A stretch of 64,000 nucleotides of DNA from Lottia gigantea (taxonomy: Eukaryota > Mollusca > Gastropoda > Lottiidae), in assembly GCF_000327385.1 (NCBI RefSeq), contig NW_008709889.1, forward strand, positions 342,306-406,305. The letters run 5' to 3'. This document shows, in pieces, positions 11,430-25,100 of the stretch. A program made the position numbers and the translations under genes. A model generated the notes under the pieces. The model saw nothing but the letters and a program-made list of their open reading frames with translations, did no database searches and was not told where the DNA came from. Position 1 is the stretch's first letter. Every line of letters begins with the position of its first letter.

Positions 11430-12300
11430 CTGGAAACAGTAGGTCACTCGTCTTTCTTTGTCACATCACGGGGTTCGTTTGGGCACTTGCACCTCAAAAT
11501 TATTAAAAATTATGTTCTTTAACGTACTTACTAAATCATGAAACAACCGACGAAAACGTGAAACGACCAGGAACCGACGTTAAACTATGTTGATATGAGT
11601 TCTAAGCATGCCAATCTGGCCGAACATGTACTTCTTTTTAGGAAAATGTGCTTGGGAAAAGTGCACTTGACCTATTTTTGCGAGACGTCTTTCATATTTC
11701 CTAGTTGGGTGCATTTCGTCTGTGATTTAACGCACATAACTCACACCTGATTCAGTTTAATATAAAACATTGTTAATACATATAACATTTTATAGTGTTT
11801 ATATAGTTTAAAGAGACACTCTGATACATGAAGTTTGTAAATAGTCAACAAATATGCTAAATTTCGTTTTAGAGACATAAAACTGGTAGTAAAAATCATG
11901 AACGGTAGCCTTATTCCCTTAAATTTCTTAAAAAAGAGCTTAAAAAGAAGAAACAGGAAAATAATAATAGACATGAATGTAATAAAAAAAATATCAAGGA
12001 ATGATCACTCTAATTCACTTCCCCAAATGCATATTTTTTTTTTTAATCAATAACTTGTTTAGTTTAATTACCTTGCTTAGAATTTATCGCAAAATAGTTT
12101 GTGGTCGTTTTCTGTAGTTTTCGTTTCAAGTTTCGTCTTAACTACAAGCACACTTTCTAATCACTACTACAGAGAGACAACTCTCTTTTACATATTATAT
12201 ATAACTCAGAACGCAACCACATAAAGTGGCTCTTGACTGGCTGAAAATTGTTTTGTAGATAATCTACTGACAACAATTCCAGAAGATAGCTTGCCAGGCA
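11430..12300. other. Intergenic DNA, no gene recognised
   Basis: Contains only short AT-rich ORFs of low complexity. Nothing supportable. Confidence 0.4.
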
Positions 12301-12307
12301 AGGTAAC

Positions 12308-12980
12308 ATACGCCCACTACCAGCTGTCAGAATGATAACAAAATCTTTAGTGGCTTAATAATAAATTTTCAAATAATCTTAAAATCATTCCTAAGACAAG
12401 GCAAAAACCTGAAACAGTTCATCAAGTTATCATGAAATTGAAACATGAACAATGTCTCATCGCTGTAAACACAAAGGCAATAACTCGGAAACTGTTGATT
12501 CGATTTTTACCAATTTCTAACTTGACAGAGATCTCATCATGTTTGATCAAGATTGGATAAAAAACTGTAGTCTCTATCGTGCCTGCAAGCCGAATTTGAC
12601 AAAATTTTACTAAGTCAAGGGCAATAACTCTGAAACCGTTCATCCGTTTATTACCGCACTTGACCAACATCTCATCAAAATATAGATGCATACCAAGTTT
12701 CATCAAGATCGGATAAAAATTGTAGTCTCTATCATGCCTACAAGTCAAATTTGACGAGTTTTTACTAAGTCAAGGGCAATAACTCTGAAACTGTTCATCT
12801 GATTATTACCAATTTCGAACTTGATCGAGATCTCATCAATATATACATGAATACCAAGTTTCATCAAGATCGGATAAAACTGTAGCCTCTATCGCACCTA
12901 CAAGAAATGTGAACGACGGACGGACGGACGGACGGACAGGGGCGACGGCAATATACGTCCACATTTCAATGTGGGCGTAT
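12308..12980. mobile_element. MITE family copy A (ATACGCCCAC...GTGGGCGTAT)
   Basis: The left end carries ttgccaggcaaggtaac then atacgcccac (12308-12317). The right end is gtgggcgtat (12971-12980), its inverse. The interior holds about three diverged tandem copies of a roughly 150-bp unit around 'aagggcaataactctgaaac', then a (gacg)n run and gggcgacggcaatata. The right end also folds back on itself (tccacatttcaatgtgggc). It lies 3' of the stop codon of the minus-strand gene at 13116. No coding capacity. Confidence 0.75.
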
Positions 12981-13115
12981 TAAAAGCATTGTACACTAGA
13001 CATTCTTCCAGTGGTTTTTTGAAATTTCTGTTTCAGTTCGGTTTGTTTCCAATGTTTCACGAGTGAAAGTTCCAATTTTAGAATGTGTACAAGCATGAAC
13101 AGTCAAATTTTCTTC

Positions 13116-16100
13116 TCAGAAAAGTTGTTTTGTATGTGTTTGGTCCACAGAATGTTGGCCAGCAGAAGAACTCGATGCATGACTATCGTCAGGATTAACA
13201 TTATTGGGAGATTTACCATGTCTATTATAATGACCAACTGCAAAATAAAAATTAAAAAATAGAATGAAACCAATGGTGAACATAAACATAATTTGCAGAC
13301 GTAACGTTGTAATTAAAGATGGGTTTTCATTTTTTTAGTGTCAAATTAAGCAAACTATTTGATTAGTCGGTATTTCTAAAGAATTATCATATATTCTTAA
13401 TTATATCACATGTATGTAAAAAAGTTTTAACTTATTATAAAGGCCATGTATGAGTAATATCTGAACGTCTGAATAAACAAAAAAAAAAAAACTTTTTGAT
13501 CTTTCTTGATAGGTCACTCAATGGAATTCTGCTGGCAATTATCTTCAAATTTAGCTAATTATGAATTATGAACATTAGACCAGTGAGACACAATGGTATT
13601 TATCCATGTCATTTGAACACCTCAACTTATAGGTGTTAGCATTTTCTTTTTCATAAATGAAAATAAGGGAAACCATCTTTAAGAATGGATATGGAACTCT
13701 TTAACGTTGTAAAAGTGTTGGAATATGGAACTATGTGAGGTTGCAATTATATGAATGTGGGAATATGAAACTATGTGAGGTTGTAATTATATGAATGTGG
13801 GAATTTGGAACTATGTGGGGTTGTAATAACATGGATGTGGGAATATGGAACTATGTAAGTTTGTAATTATTTGAATGTAGGAATATGAAACTATGTGAGG
13901 TTATAATTAAGTAGAAATATGGAACTATCTGAGGTTATAATTATATGAATGTAGGAATATGGAACTATGTGGGGTTGTAATTATATGAATGTGGGAATAT
14001 GGAACTATCAGGGTTGTAATTATATGAATGTGACAATATGGAACTATGTGGGGTTGTAATTATATGAATGTGGGAATATAGAACTATGTGAAGTTGTAAT
14101 TACATGAATGTGGGAATTTGGAACTATGTGGGGTTGTAATAACATGGATGTGGGAATATGGAACTATGTAAGTTTGTAATTATTTGAATGTAGGAATATG
14201 AAACTATGTGAGGTTGTAATTATATGAATGTGGGAATAAGGAACTATGTGAGGATGTAATTATATCAATGTGGGAATATGGAGCTATGTGAGGTTGTAAT
14301 AATATAAATGTGGGAATATGGAACTATGTGAGGTTGTAATTATATGAATGTGGGAATTTGGAACTATGTGAGGTTGTAATTACATGAATGTGAGAATATG
14401 GAACTATGTGAGGTTGTAATTATATGAATGTGGGAATATAGAACTATGTGAAGTTGTAATTATATGAATGTGGGGATGTGGTACTATGTGGGGTTGTAAT
14501 TATGGAAATATGGAAATATGTGAGTTTGTAATTATATGAATGTGGGAATATGGAACTATGTAACGTTGTATTTTACAAGGAATAGGGAATTATATGAGGT
14601 TATTATTAAAAAGGAATATGGAACTGAAAACATTGTAAATATGAACTGTGTAAAGTAAATTATCCGGGAATACAGAACTATGTGAGGTTATAACTAAGTA
14701 GAAATATGGAACTATCTGAGGTTATAATTATATGAATGTGGAAATATGGAACTATGTGGGGTTGTAATTATATCAATGTGGGAATATGGAACTATGTGGG
14801 GTTGTAATTATATGAATGTGGGAATATGAAACTATGTGAGGTTGTAATTATATTAATGTGGGAATAAGGAACTATGTGAGGTTGTAATTATATGGATGTT
14901 GGAATATGGAACTATGTGAGGTTGTAATTATATGAATGTGGGAATATGGGACTATGTGAGGTTCTAATTATATGAATGTGGGAATATGGAACTATGTGAG
15001 GTTGTAATTATATGAATGTGGGAATATGGAACTATGTGAAATTGTAATTATATGAATGTGGGAATATGGAACTATGTGAGGTTGTAATTATATGAATGTG
15101 GGAATATGGAACTATCAGGGGTTGTAATTATATGAATGTGAGAATATGGAACTATTTGGGGTTATAATTATATGAATGTGAGAATATGGAACTATGTGAG
15201 GTTGTAATTATATGAATGTGGGAATATGGAACTATGTGAAGTTGTAATTACATGAATGTGGGAATTTGGAACTATGGGGTTGTAATAACTTGGATGTGGG
15301 AATATGTAACTATGTAAGGTTGTAATTATTTGAATGTAGGAATATGAAACTATGTGAGGTTGTTATTATATGAATGTGGGAATAAGGAACTATGTGAAGA
15401 TGTAATTATATGCATGTGGGAATATGGAACTATGTGAGATTGTAATTATATGAAGGTGGGAATATGGAATTATGTGAGGTTGTAATTATATGAATGTGAG
15501 AATATGGAACTATGTGAGGTTGTAATTATATGAATGTGGTAATATGGAACTATGAGGGGTTGTAATTATATGAATGTGGGAATATGAACTATGTGAGGTT
15601 GTAATTATATTAATGTGGGAATATGGAACTATATGAGGTTGTAATTAAATGAATGTGGGAATAAGACTATGTGAGGTTATAATTACATGAATGTGGGAAT
15701 TTAGAACTATGTGGGGTTGTAATTATATGAATGTGGGGATTTAGAACTATGTGGGGTTGTAATTATATGAATGTGGGAATATGGAACTATGTGAGGTTGT
15801 AATTATATGAATGTGGGAATATGAACTATGTGAGGTTGTTATTACATGAATGTGGGAATATGGAACTATGTGAGGTTATAATTACATGAATCTGGGAATT
15901 TGGAACTATGTGAGGTTGTAATTATATGAATGTGGGAATATGGAACTATGTGGGGTTGTAATTATATGAATGTGGGAATGTGGAACTATGCGAGGTTGTA
16001 ATTATATAAATGTGGGAATATGGAACTATGTGTGGTTGTAATTATATGAATGTGGGAATATGGAACTATGTGAGGTTATAATTATATGAATGTGGGAACA

Positions 16101-18769
16101 TGGAACTATGTGAGGTTGTAATTATATGAATGTGGGAATATGGAACTATGTGAGGTTGTATTTTACAAGGAATAGGGAACTATATGAGGTTGTTATTAAA
16201 AAGGGATATGGAACTGAAAACATTGTTAATATGAACTGTGTGAAGTAAATTATCTGGGAATACAGAACTATGTGAGGTTTTAACTAAGTAGAAATATGGA
16301 ACTATCTGAGGTTGGTATTAAGAAGGAATATGGAATTATGGACGTTATAATCAAAAAGGAATATAGAATTATAGCAGTGTTGAGATAGAACACGTTGTAA
16401 TTAAATAGGAATATGGAACTAAAAAGAAAGATGGGTATTGGGTACATGGTAGTTTAGTAGGGATAGAGATATTGAAGAAAACCTTAAAGGCGACTCATAT
16501 ACACGAAGACGTGGATTCAATTTTGCTCGTTAATATCTTGAGGAAATTTTGGTTGCTGTGAAAAAAGTAGCAGTTCTAGATGCATGTTGCAAGTCTCACT
16601 CTCTAAGCTACACCTTAGCAGTTCACAAAAATAAATGTTTATCTTACGTGCATCGTTTTCACCGAGTGTCTGCATTGTTACTTCTGCTCTGAATATTTTA
16701 AACCATAACTTTAAAGGCACTTTGTCCTTAAACGTGAATATGTCGGATCCATTATGACGAACAGTGTAATTTTCATCCATATAGAAATCAAACTGGCCCT
16801 CTTTGGAATTTAAATACCAGATCGACTTTTTCGACTCTTTTTGTTCGCATGAGTTGTCAAAACTCGTTATAAGTAATTCCATAAACCAGTAGGAAACAGC
16901 TCCTTGTTTTTTCACAATTAATCTTACAGAATCATGTGGTTTAAACGGTTTTTCTTTATTACAAAGAATTCCAGGAAAGGTGTCATTTAAACCAGCTTCA
17001 CCATGTTCATTGACGACACAGTTTGAACCAAGTGGTCGCAGCATACAATCTGGAATAAAACCACACTATATTGATGGTATGCTTATAATATGATACTGAT
17101 AGGTGCAATAAGGTGCTTATCTTGAAATATGTACATATTTTAAAGATGGGTTTCCTTATTTTTTGGTGTCAAATTAAACAAACTATTTGAATTATCATGT
17201 ATTCTTAATCATACCATTATTTTCTTATTGCATGTAATTATGAGTTTTAACCAATCATAAATGTCCATGTATATACAGTCTGGATAAACACAAAAAAGAC
17301 TTTGTGACTTTTCTTTTCGGTCGCTCATTGGAATTCTGCTGGTAATTTAGCTAATTATGAATTAATTATGGACATGTGAGACAAACAAACAAACACCTCT
17401 ACTTTCTATGAAAATGAGGGAACCCATCTTTGAATGGCATGTGGCAATTTTAAGTACGATATATAAACACAGTGTTATTGAACAACAATCACTGTTTACA
17501 TTAATACTTATTATTAAGTAAGAGATGAAATGGTTTATTAGTAAGCCTACATTACATATTTTTTAATAGCTACGATAAGAGCTACATATTTCTTATAAAA
17601 ACATACAAATGCTGATTGAATAAATTAATTGACAAAGGTAAATTAATCAAAAATAATTAATTGAAGATTACAATGTTTTAAAATAACTATACATATAGTT
17701 TAGTTGAAATATTTTATTAACTGAATTATATAGAATGCATGCGATAATCAACACCTTCATCTCTGTTTAGGGTAGGATGATATCTTCTGATGTTGATAGC
17801 TTCATGCAGTCTCCTGGTTTTATCTATATGCTTATTGATTGTCAGTGTCTTGGTCAAATTTGACTCCTATATATGCATTTCCACAGAAACACTCAACTTG
17901 CTAGACACGTCTACTTGGCTTTTGGTTGTTGGGGAGATTCAATATACCCTTGGCTCTGAGCACATCTCTAAGTTGCCGAAGAACACTGTTTCAATATCAA
18001 CTGACTTCTTCCGGATCTTCTTGATTTGGTATGATGCCTTGGTCTGTTGGGATTAGGCTGTTGGTTGTTGGGTTTTGCCATCAATATTGATCGAAAAGCT
18101 TCAAAGGTTGAAGGGTAAATGTTGTTCAAACAGAATACAATCTTGATGTGTCGTAATTCTTGTTGAAAGTATTCTGGGTCACAAATCCTTTTAGCTCATT
18201 CTGACGAGTGTCGCGACGGCTGCCCTTTTGACATGTTCTTAATAATAAATATTAATGTATATATGTGTTTGCCCATCATCTCTTATCATTCTGTACTTGA
18301 AGACGACGGGGAAAACACGTCGAAATGTTGCACAAAACTTCAACCAGTGATTATTGTTCCATAAAGCTGTGCTTATATTTAAACAATATTTGAATTGCAA
18401 AAGTTGTTTGAATTTAAGACGCGAAGCCAGAAAACTATTCGGCAAGTCGTTTTTTTGTTTTGTCTCGGCAAGATAATGGCATAGTAAAAACAAACGCCTT
18501 GATATAAGGCCGACTTCCTAACACAACATGCACAAAAAGGAGTGAGAAACGCCCTTGCATCATACCTTCAAGTTTAATTTTGATGTCGCCAAATTTTATA
18601 TCAAAAAATATGGAGGTATCTTGAAAATCATCTAATCCTGTAAAGGCCATTTCATTGAATCCGTTTATGATGGATATTCTTCCATATTTGGTTATCACTA
18701 TCGTTCCAGTACCATTTCGTTCTTTCCTGCATTCTATTCTAGGTTTCAGCTTAAAATGTCTTTCATTAT
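13116..18769 (-). CDS. Unrecognised gene with phase-1 exons, 5' end missing
   Basis: Three exons fit together in phase: 18566-18769, 16648-17049 and 13116-13237 (stop TGA at 13116-13118). All internal joins are phase 1, the usual phase for extracellular modules. The first exon encodes a segment with CRKERNGTGTIVITKYG. The second encodes about 134 residues with spaced cysteines (CMLRPLGSNCVV, GILCNKEKPF, FDNSCEQKESKKS) and two NxS/T sites (NYT, NGS). The last encodes a hydrophilic Ser/His-rich tail ending in THTKQLF. No transmembrane helix or known domain is seen. The upstream exon is probably in the N gap: AAG followed by a GTAAAC donor abuts it at 19047-19055. I infer a secreted or surface protein of unknown function. 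Confidence 0.5.
13686..16345. repeat. 40-bp minisatellite, about 65 copies
   Basis: The unit is close to gaatgtgggaatatggaact plus atgtgaggttgtaattatat. It is repeated with 5-15% divergence over about 2.6 kb inside the last intron of the unrecognised minus-strand gene. Blocks of irregular units (ttttacaaggaatagggaac) occur near 14570 and 16160, in the same order in both places. This points to duplication of a larger segment of the array. Confidence 0.95.
17710..18190 (-). mobile_element. Decayed Penelope-like retroelement C-terminal region (GIY-YIG part)
   Basis: Minus-strand segments in several frames match the end of Penelope-like polyproteins: YFQQELRHIKIVFCLNN, then VLRAKGILNLPNNQKPS. 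A degraded endonuclease start resembles CFCGNAYIG (family CECGxxYIGET). The end reads HEAINIRRYHPTLNRDEGV, a good match to the typical C-terminus. It lies in the intron between exons 18566-18769 and 16648-17049. It is heavily degraded and clearly inactive. Confidence 0.6.
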
Positions 18770-19055
18770 CTATAAAGAAGTCAGAGGAGAAATACAGGGT
18801 TGTATCTAAAAGCAGTGCTTCTCAGCCTCATTGAGATCATTCCTCCCCGGAAGAGTTTTTTTTCCAAATATATTCCTCCCCAAAATAAATTAGTCATATT
18901 AAAACGAAGTCACATAGAACAAGGCTCACTAAGCATGAAATTATATGGCATTAACATTCTGTAATAACATGAATCACATTTGGTTCTAGAATCCGGAGAA
19001 TGGTCTATATATAATATGGTCAAGCTTATTGACAGAAGTAACTATTGTTTACCTT

Positions 19056-19320
19056 NNNNNNNNNNNNNNNNNNNNNNNNNNNNNNNNNNNNNNNNNNNNN
19101 NNNNNNNNNNNNNNNNNNNNNNNNNNNNNNNNNNNNNNNNNNNNNNNNNNNNNNNNNNNNNNNNNNNNNNNNNNNNNNNNNNNNNNNNNNNNNNNNNNNN
19201 NNNNNNNNNNNNNNNNNNNNNNNNNNNNNNNNNNNNNNNNNNNNNNNNNNNNNNNNNNNNNNNNNNNNNNNNNNNNNNNNNNNNNNNNNNNNNNNNNNNN
19301 NNNNNNNNNNNNNNNNNNNN
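19056..19320. other. Assembly gap (265 N)
   Basis: A run of N. The left edge carries a donor-like sequence on the minus strand (AAG followed by GTAAAC), so the gap may hide an exon of the gene at 13116-18769. Confidence 0.95.
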
Positions 19321-21435
19321 GGCTGTTGTGCTGGCGCATTTGTTCCCCTAGACAAGTGGTTTGCAGCCCCAATTGTAATTCCACTTTATTTTTAACATAT
19401 CTTAATGTTCTGTCAGAATGCACAAAATCAATTCATTTTTTAAGACGCTGTATAAGAGGCTTGTGACTATGACACCACCACAGAGGAGCCGAAATTTGAA
19501 TTCAGCCTCAACAGTTGTTCCCTGTTGTCGTTTTGTGAAGTGCCTAACCGGTAGTAGCCTACTTTCAATTTGACTAGCTCAAAATTTTCATGGTCATTAT
19601 ATATTGAATTTTTAGGAGACATTAAGGATTGGTCAGGCTTTCATTCGACATATTGGAAAACTTTCAAGGAGATTTCTGGAAAAGTTGTAGAAGGTTGAAT
19701 TTCGTGTTTTAACATGGGAAGAGATTGCAAATGAATTAGTGGAGTGAGTCCTCTTTCCCCCTTTTGTGTACCCACGAACCTTAAAATCTGTAGATTAATG
19801 TTTGATTTTGCTTACAAAAGAAACAATCTATTCTCAAATTTTCAAAAATGTCAAAGGGAAAATGATCAAATAATAGTCTTATTAATTACTTAGCGAAATC
19901 ATTCACATCCGGTTTAGTATAATGTCTAGTCACAATAACTAGGTCAGGTCAAACATATTTGGGTACAAGCGAACAGTTTCAACATTTTTTTCGAATGTTT
20001 CCCTATTCAAAAAGTGGTAGTAGCCTACAACCTTCAGTCTTAACAATTAGGTTTCCGAATTTAGGGCATAGTATGAAATATGACATTCTAGTATATTTAG
20101 AAATGTTAATAATTCTCACACTTACCTTTCTTTCAACAATATCTCCGATATTTCAAATGTTTTCAATTTGAATTTCTGGTCTCAAACTATTAACATAATC
20201 CTATATATATATAATATACACTACGGAAGTAATTTGAGGCCCTTCTTAACAACTTGTGTAATGTTTAAATATAAATACCGGTACTGTATTAGGACCAGGA
20301 AGTAAAATACACCGCTGACTCGAATTTTACAATAACAAAATATTTTCACAGTTAAAATATTGCTCAAAACATCAATTGTTTAGCGATATTATATAAATAT
20401 TAAAACAGCCTCTATAGCTTTCACAAGCTTCTATGAACGAATTTGCAGTATATCAAGGGTTGTTACCGTAAAATTTTTCGAATCATACCCGAGATCTTGT
20501 AGATAAATTCTTACACATGAGTTTCATAAGCAATGACTGTCTGACCTCCGTCGCGTCAGTGAGACCTCCAATGCAGTGGCGTCCCTATGAATCGTTATGG
20601 GTTTTTGCGAGTACGGACCACAGACTACTCCCAAAAGAAAAGGCATATGTGGTCAGGATGAAACATATTAATCTTTGGGAGCAAATTAAAACTATACTTC
20701 GTCAAGTTTGACATATTTAGCCTCCATCAAGGTCCAAAACTCAAAAGCCGTTCATGAAAAATACTGAAAAGGGGTATGCGTTCCAGATTTCAAGTTGCAT
20801 CTAAGGGTTGGAGGCGGAGGCTAAAAAAATATCATTTGTTTTTTTTAAATACATTAATTAATTTTACTTAGTCAAGGGGAGTCTTTGTTATAAGACAAAT
20901 AATCCTGAGCCTTAAATTCGTTGGGAAATCGAGTTTCCGTGCGTCTAATTCTCAAAAGCGGCATACCACAGACCCTATACAATTAATCTTGAACCTTAAA
21001 TTCGCTGGAAAATGTGTTTCCAGGCTTCCTATGGACGTCCTCGGAAGCAGTAAAATAAAGCATTAACTGTAATTTCCCGGGTGGGGAGGAGTATCTAAAC
21101 TGCCGCCCTTGATTGGACGTTTGTCCACCCAAGAAGTACTTGGCTAGCTACGGGCCTGCTTGAACCTTAAATTCGCTGGGGAGTTTGCGTTTCCTAGCGT
21201 CTAATTGTCAAAATTTTCCAGTCCTTATACAAATTAACAGTCCCCAGACTTCAGAAAATCGTGGTTCCAGGCTTTCTATACGTAAAAATTCACAATGTTT
21301 TCCGGGAGGGGAGTACCTAAACTGCCCCCCTTGATTGGACGTTTGGAATCAATTCCTAACTGGACACTCTATTGTCAATTCCATGGTTAAAGAAGTGAAT
21401 CAAATCAATTTTTATGTATGTACAATCTAGGAAAA
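19321..21435. other. Intergenic DNA with diverged direct repeats
   Basis: No gene recognised. Between 20890 and 21340 the phrase ccttaaattcgctggg and its neighbourhood occur about three times, and cttgattggacgtttg occurs twice. This indicates an old tandem duplication of roughly 200 bp. Confidence 0.4.
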
Positions 21436-21439
21436 CATT

Positions 21440-21925
21440 ATCCTCGTCTCTTATTCAATGTCATTTGACTATGCATATGCATGCAGGTATGAGGGTATAT
21501 CAAAACAAATGAAGAATAAACTCCAAGTTGCTCAAAATAAAACTGTGAGATTTATTCATCAGTTACATCATAGAAAAAGCGTGACATATATTTAATTTGA
21601 AAAACTAAGTTTCTTAAATATAAGTAATAGAGTAAAACAGTTGAGACTTAGTCATGTATTTAATATAATATAATGTGCCCAGATTATTTACATACAAATT
21701 TTGTCAGAATCACAACAACCTATAAAACAAGATCAAGTAAAAACCATTTCTGTAATCCTAGACAACGTATAAATGACTGAAACACAACACTTCCAGAATA
21801 TGTCAAAAACTGTTTAAAAAATATAGAAAATACATTTTACCAACCGATCCCTATGTCTTTCCAGTGCTATTTATCAATTTATGTATTCATTCTTTGACAT
21901 TTGTTTACCTAATATCTTAAATAAA
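21440..21925 (+). mobile_element. LINE reverse-transcriptase C-terminal relic
   Basis: The plus strand reads MSFDYAYACRYEGISKQM, KLQVAQNKTVRFIHQL and ISNRVKQLRLSHVFNI, then CPDYLHTNFVRIT and KTRSSKNHF. This is the characteristic tail after the reverse transcriptase of CR1/L2-like non-LTR elements. At least two in-frame stops (for example after SVTYI) and frame changes occur, so it is a 5'-truncated dead copy. A 16-A run (about 21994-22011) some 70 bases beyond may mark its 3' tail. Confidence 0.7.
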
Positions 21926-22026
21926 TATTATTAGATGTACATAATTCAAATCTTGAAAATAATGTTGCAAGGGTGCAGTGAGCTCTGTCATTTGAAAAAA
22001 AAAAAAAAAATAGCTGCAAAATAACA

Positions 22027-22032
22027 TTTATT
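22027..22032 (-). terminator. Candidate polyadenylation signal of the WD-repeat gene
   Basis: AATAAA on the minus strand about 110 bases after the TAG stop at 22141-22143. Position is plausible; such hexamers are common in AT-rich DNA. Confidence 0.35.
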
Positions 22033-22140
22033 TAATATTCAATCTCAGATAAACTCTTAATCCCACTTGATCAGAAATGTAATGTATTTTTCTGACCGAA
22101 TTTGTTTTGATACAAAGGTCTTTTTTCTTGTCTTCTGTTC

Positions 22141-25100
22141 CTAGACTTCAGAGAGATATACAGGTTTAAGTTTAATGTTATTAATCAATTGATTCATATT
22201 AATAGGAGGTAACTGAGTAAATTTATATAGTCCCTTTCTACACTGCTGTGATAAATTTTGATGAACTCTGGATAGTTTTCTCTCATCTATGACATGAGAT
22301 GATTCTTTCTTTTGACATTCTAAATCTTGAAGGATTTTCTTGACATTAGCAGTTTTGTTTACACGGTTGAAACGTTTGAATATATCTCTGGTGTTAACGA
22401 TGCATGGCAGACCAAATTTCTTTACATCTTCCTGCAAGAAAAAAAGGATGAGGGTTGAATATTGTAACTTTATTATTTTGACCCAAAGAGTTTGTTAATA
22501 TTTCTTACAACAGTGTTATATAGTGAAATGAACCTGCTTGTGACTCAATTTAATAAGATAGCTTACAACAATATAGGCCAACTGGCAGCTATGATTTTTT
22601 TAATAAAAATACAGTACAATAACAATCACCAGGGCAATAACTCATAGTAAATATTGTTCAATTTTTCTGATTTTCAATAGGGTTCATCTTTGGGTGATTA
22701 CAAACAACCATACCAAGTTTCGTTGAAATCAGTCCAGAATTGTGCCTCGTAGAGTGTGGCAGCAATATACTCCCCCCATTACATGTGGGCATATAAAAAT
22801 GTGTTTATAGAAGAGCAAAACAGTAGTACATAAGCCATAAAGAGCTTCATAGAACACCAGTTTACAATAAGCATTAGGTTTAGTATATGATACATTACAG
22901 TGCATATGTATGTGTGTATATGACAATTAGAGACAATAAATAACATTGTGCAACATGCTGGGGACATAACTTACCAACATGTTTTAAATCACTGACTAAG
23001 AGTTGAGCAAGTTCAATATTATATAAATATTTACTTATCTGATGGTCAGGCAGCATTAAATAAACATAATAGTTAATAGAACATGCTAATGACCAGATGA
23101 AAATATAAATGATCCAAACTAATTAATAATAATATAGCTTATACTAATTCAGATCCTTCAAACAAAAAGCATCCTTCCTGCTTCAGCACTTTTGTCAGTA
23201 AATCAAATGATCATTTGTCTGTGAACTGGAATATTAGCTTTAAAGTAGCACAGATAGTCTTAGAATGATAAAATAACCTTTCCCTGGCCATGTACTCACA
23301 GAGGTATAATGGTGCAGTTTCTTTTTAGCAAGTTGATATTGTTTACAGTAATGTTTGTGAAACTGGTTAGCTGAATGAAGAAGGGTTCTGGAAGTTCTAG
23401 GTGGTGCTGGTGGTAATGGGTTGTCCCACTGAAAATTATCACATTCTTCTTGTAGTCTGGAAGTAGAAGAACTGGATGTCGTGGTTGAAATTTTGTTTCC
23501 TCTGAGAACAAAACCAACCCTAAGAAAGTGTTCAGCAATAAAATATCTTGTCTTCACATTTCTTAATCAATGGAAAAGCTGAATAATCTTGACATATTTA
23601 AATGTAAATTATCAACACCATTCTGAATCTTTATGATTATATACTTGTTTGTGTTGTTATGTCTGATTTATTGTGGTAGAAGGTTGTGTTGTAATAAAAG
23701 TGTCTGACTAACCTGTGATCAGGGGAATGGTGTTGAAGAGTAGTAGCTATAGTTGTTTGATAATGGTATTGGTAGTTTTTTTTTGAAATAGGAACTTGAG
23801 TGGTCCATCTCAATTTCAAAGCACCAAAATCACTTTGACCACTTCGTCTGCAAAATATAAACATTAAATTGACATTCCGCTTTTTTTGTAGGTCGAAAAT
23901 TGTTTTTTACTCAGATTTGTGAAAACTATACACCAAAATCTGGAGAAATGTGCCGTTTACTATCTGAAAGTTAAAATTAAAAGACTAATTGTAGAGAAAT
24001 ATATCTCCTATGTATTCAAAAGGTTTCAATAATATTGAGCCATTATAAAACCTTACATCAAAACTAGGTCAAACTGCTTAATTAACAATAAGTACTCTGT
24101 TTTTAATTAACCCTTTTAAAACAATTCAGTTTGATCAAGAAGATCTATATCTGACAACATTGTAAGAAACATCTCGATTTGAAAAGTCAGAATGAATAGC
24201 TAATCTACAACATATCAACAATACCAGAGTTTCAAAAGTACTAGAAAACAGTCACAAAAAATACTAATAAGAAAACTTTGTACAATATGAACTGTCACTC
24301 ACTGATAATAGGTCAAACCCATTTTTAATATACATGTATACTTACTGACTTTGTGTATGGTAACTTAATCTGGCCTCCATTGGTTGAACACGATGTCTTT
24401 CTGCAGACGACTAAAAATTTAGATTGAAAAATTCAATTTTAAGAGCAATATGTATTTGTATAAGAAGTCATATATTACCATTTGCACTGCCATGTCAAGA
24501 AAATGCTTGTGGTTTACATTCAAAATATTAAGGTGTAGGTTTTCTAAATTTTTCTTGTAGGTTTTCTACATTTTGCTTAAAACAGTAAACCATCTTAGTT
24601 TTATATAATGGACCCATGGCAAAGAAGACTCATTGGAAAACAGAATCTCTAATCTGAGCATCAAAAGAAACTCAAACCTCGGCCATTACCAAAATCTTCC
24701 TAACTTTTTGACCAAAACGCAATCTATTAAAGAGATGCTTGAATACCACTGGTTGTTTCTTAATAATCTAAATATCCTGTCAAATTTTCTCAATCTATAA
24801 GGAGAACAATGTACATCATGCTTTCTGCCTTCTTGTATAAAATAAATCTGACCTTTTCTTTATCAAATTGTACAGTATGTAACAGACGGAGTCCTGCCTC
24901 ACCAGGAACCATTGGACCATCTTTAACATATCTAATAGGAGGAAGGGAAGTTGTTTTCATATTTCCTGCCTCATAATCCTTTCTCACCATTTCTAATTTC
25001 TTACGTTCACTAGCAGATTCAGTATCTAGGAATGGCTGCCATTTTCTATGAACTGTAAATGAATTTCTTTGACAGTTTTGATTGTTTTTGTAAAGAAATC

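Noticed and set aside
16517-16647. Continuation of the second exon of the 13-18.8 kb gene to an in-frame stop
   Set aside because: A good donor (GTAAGA) at 16642-16647 is in phase with the terminal exon at 13116-13237. The read-through tail is therefore treated as intron, though an alternative short isoform remains possible.
18980-19466. Open frames across the N run
   Set aside because: They are open only because N bases are not read as stops.
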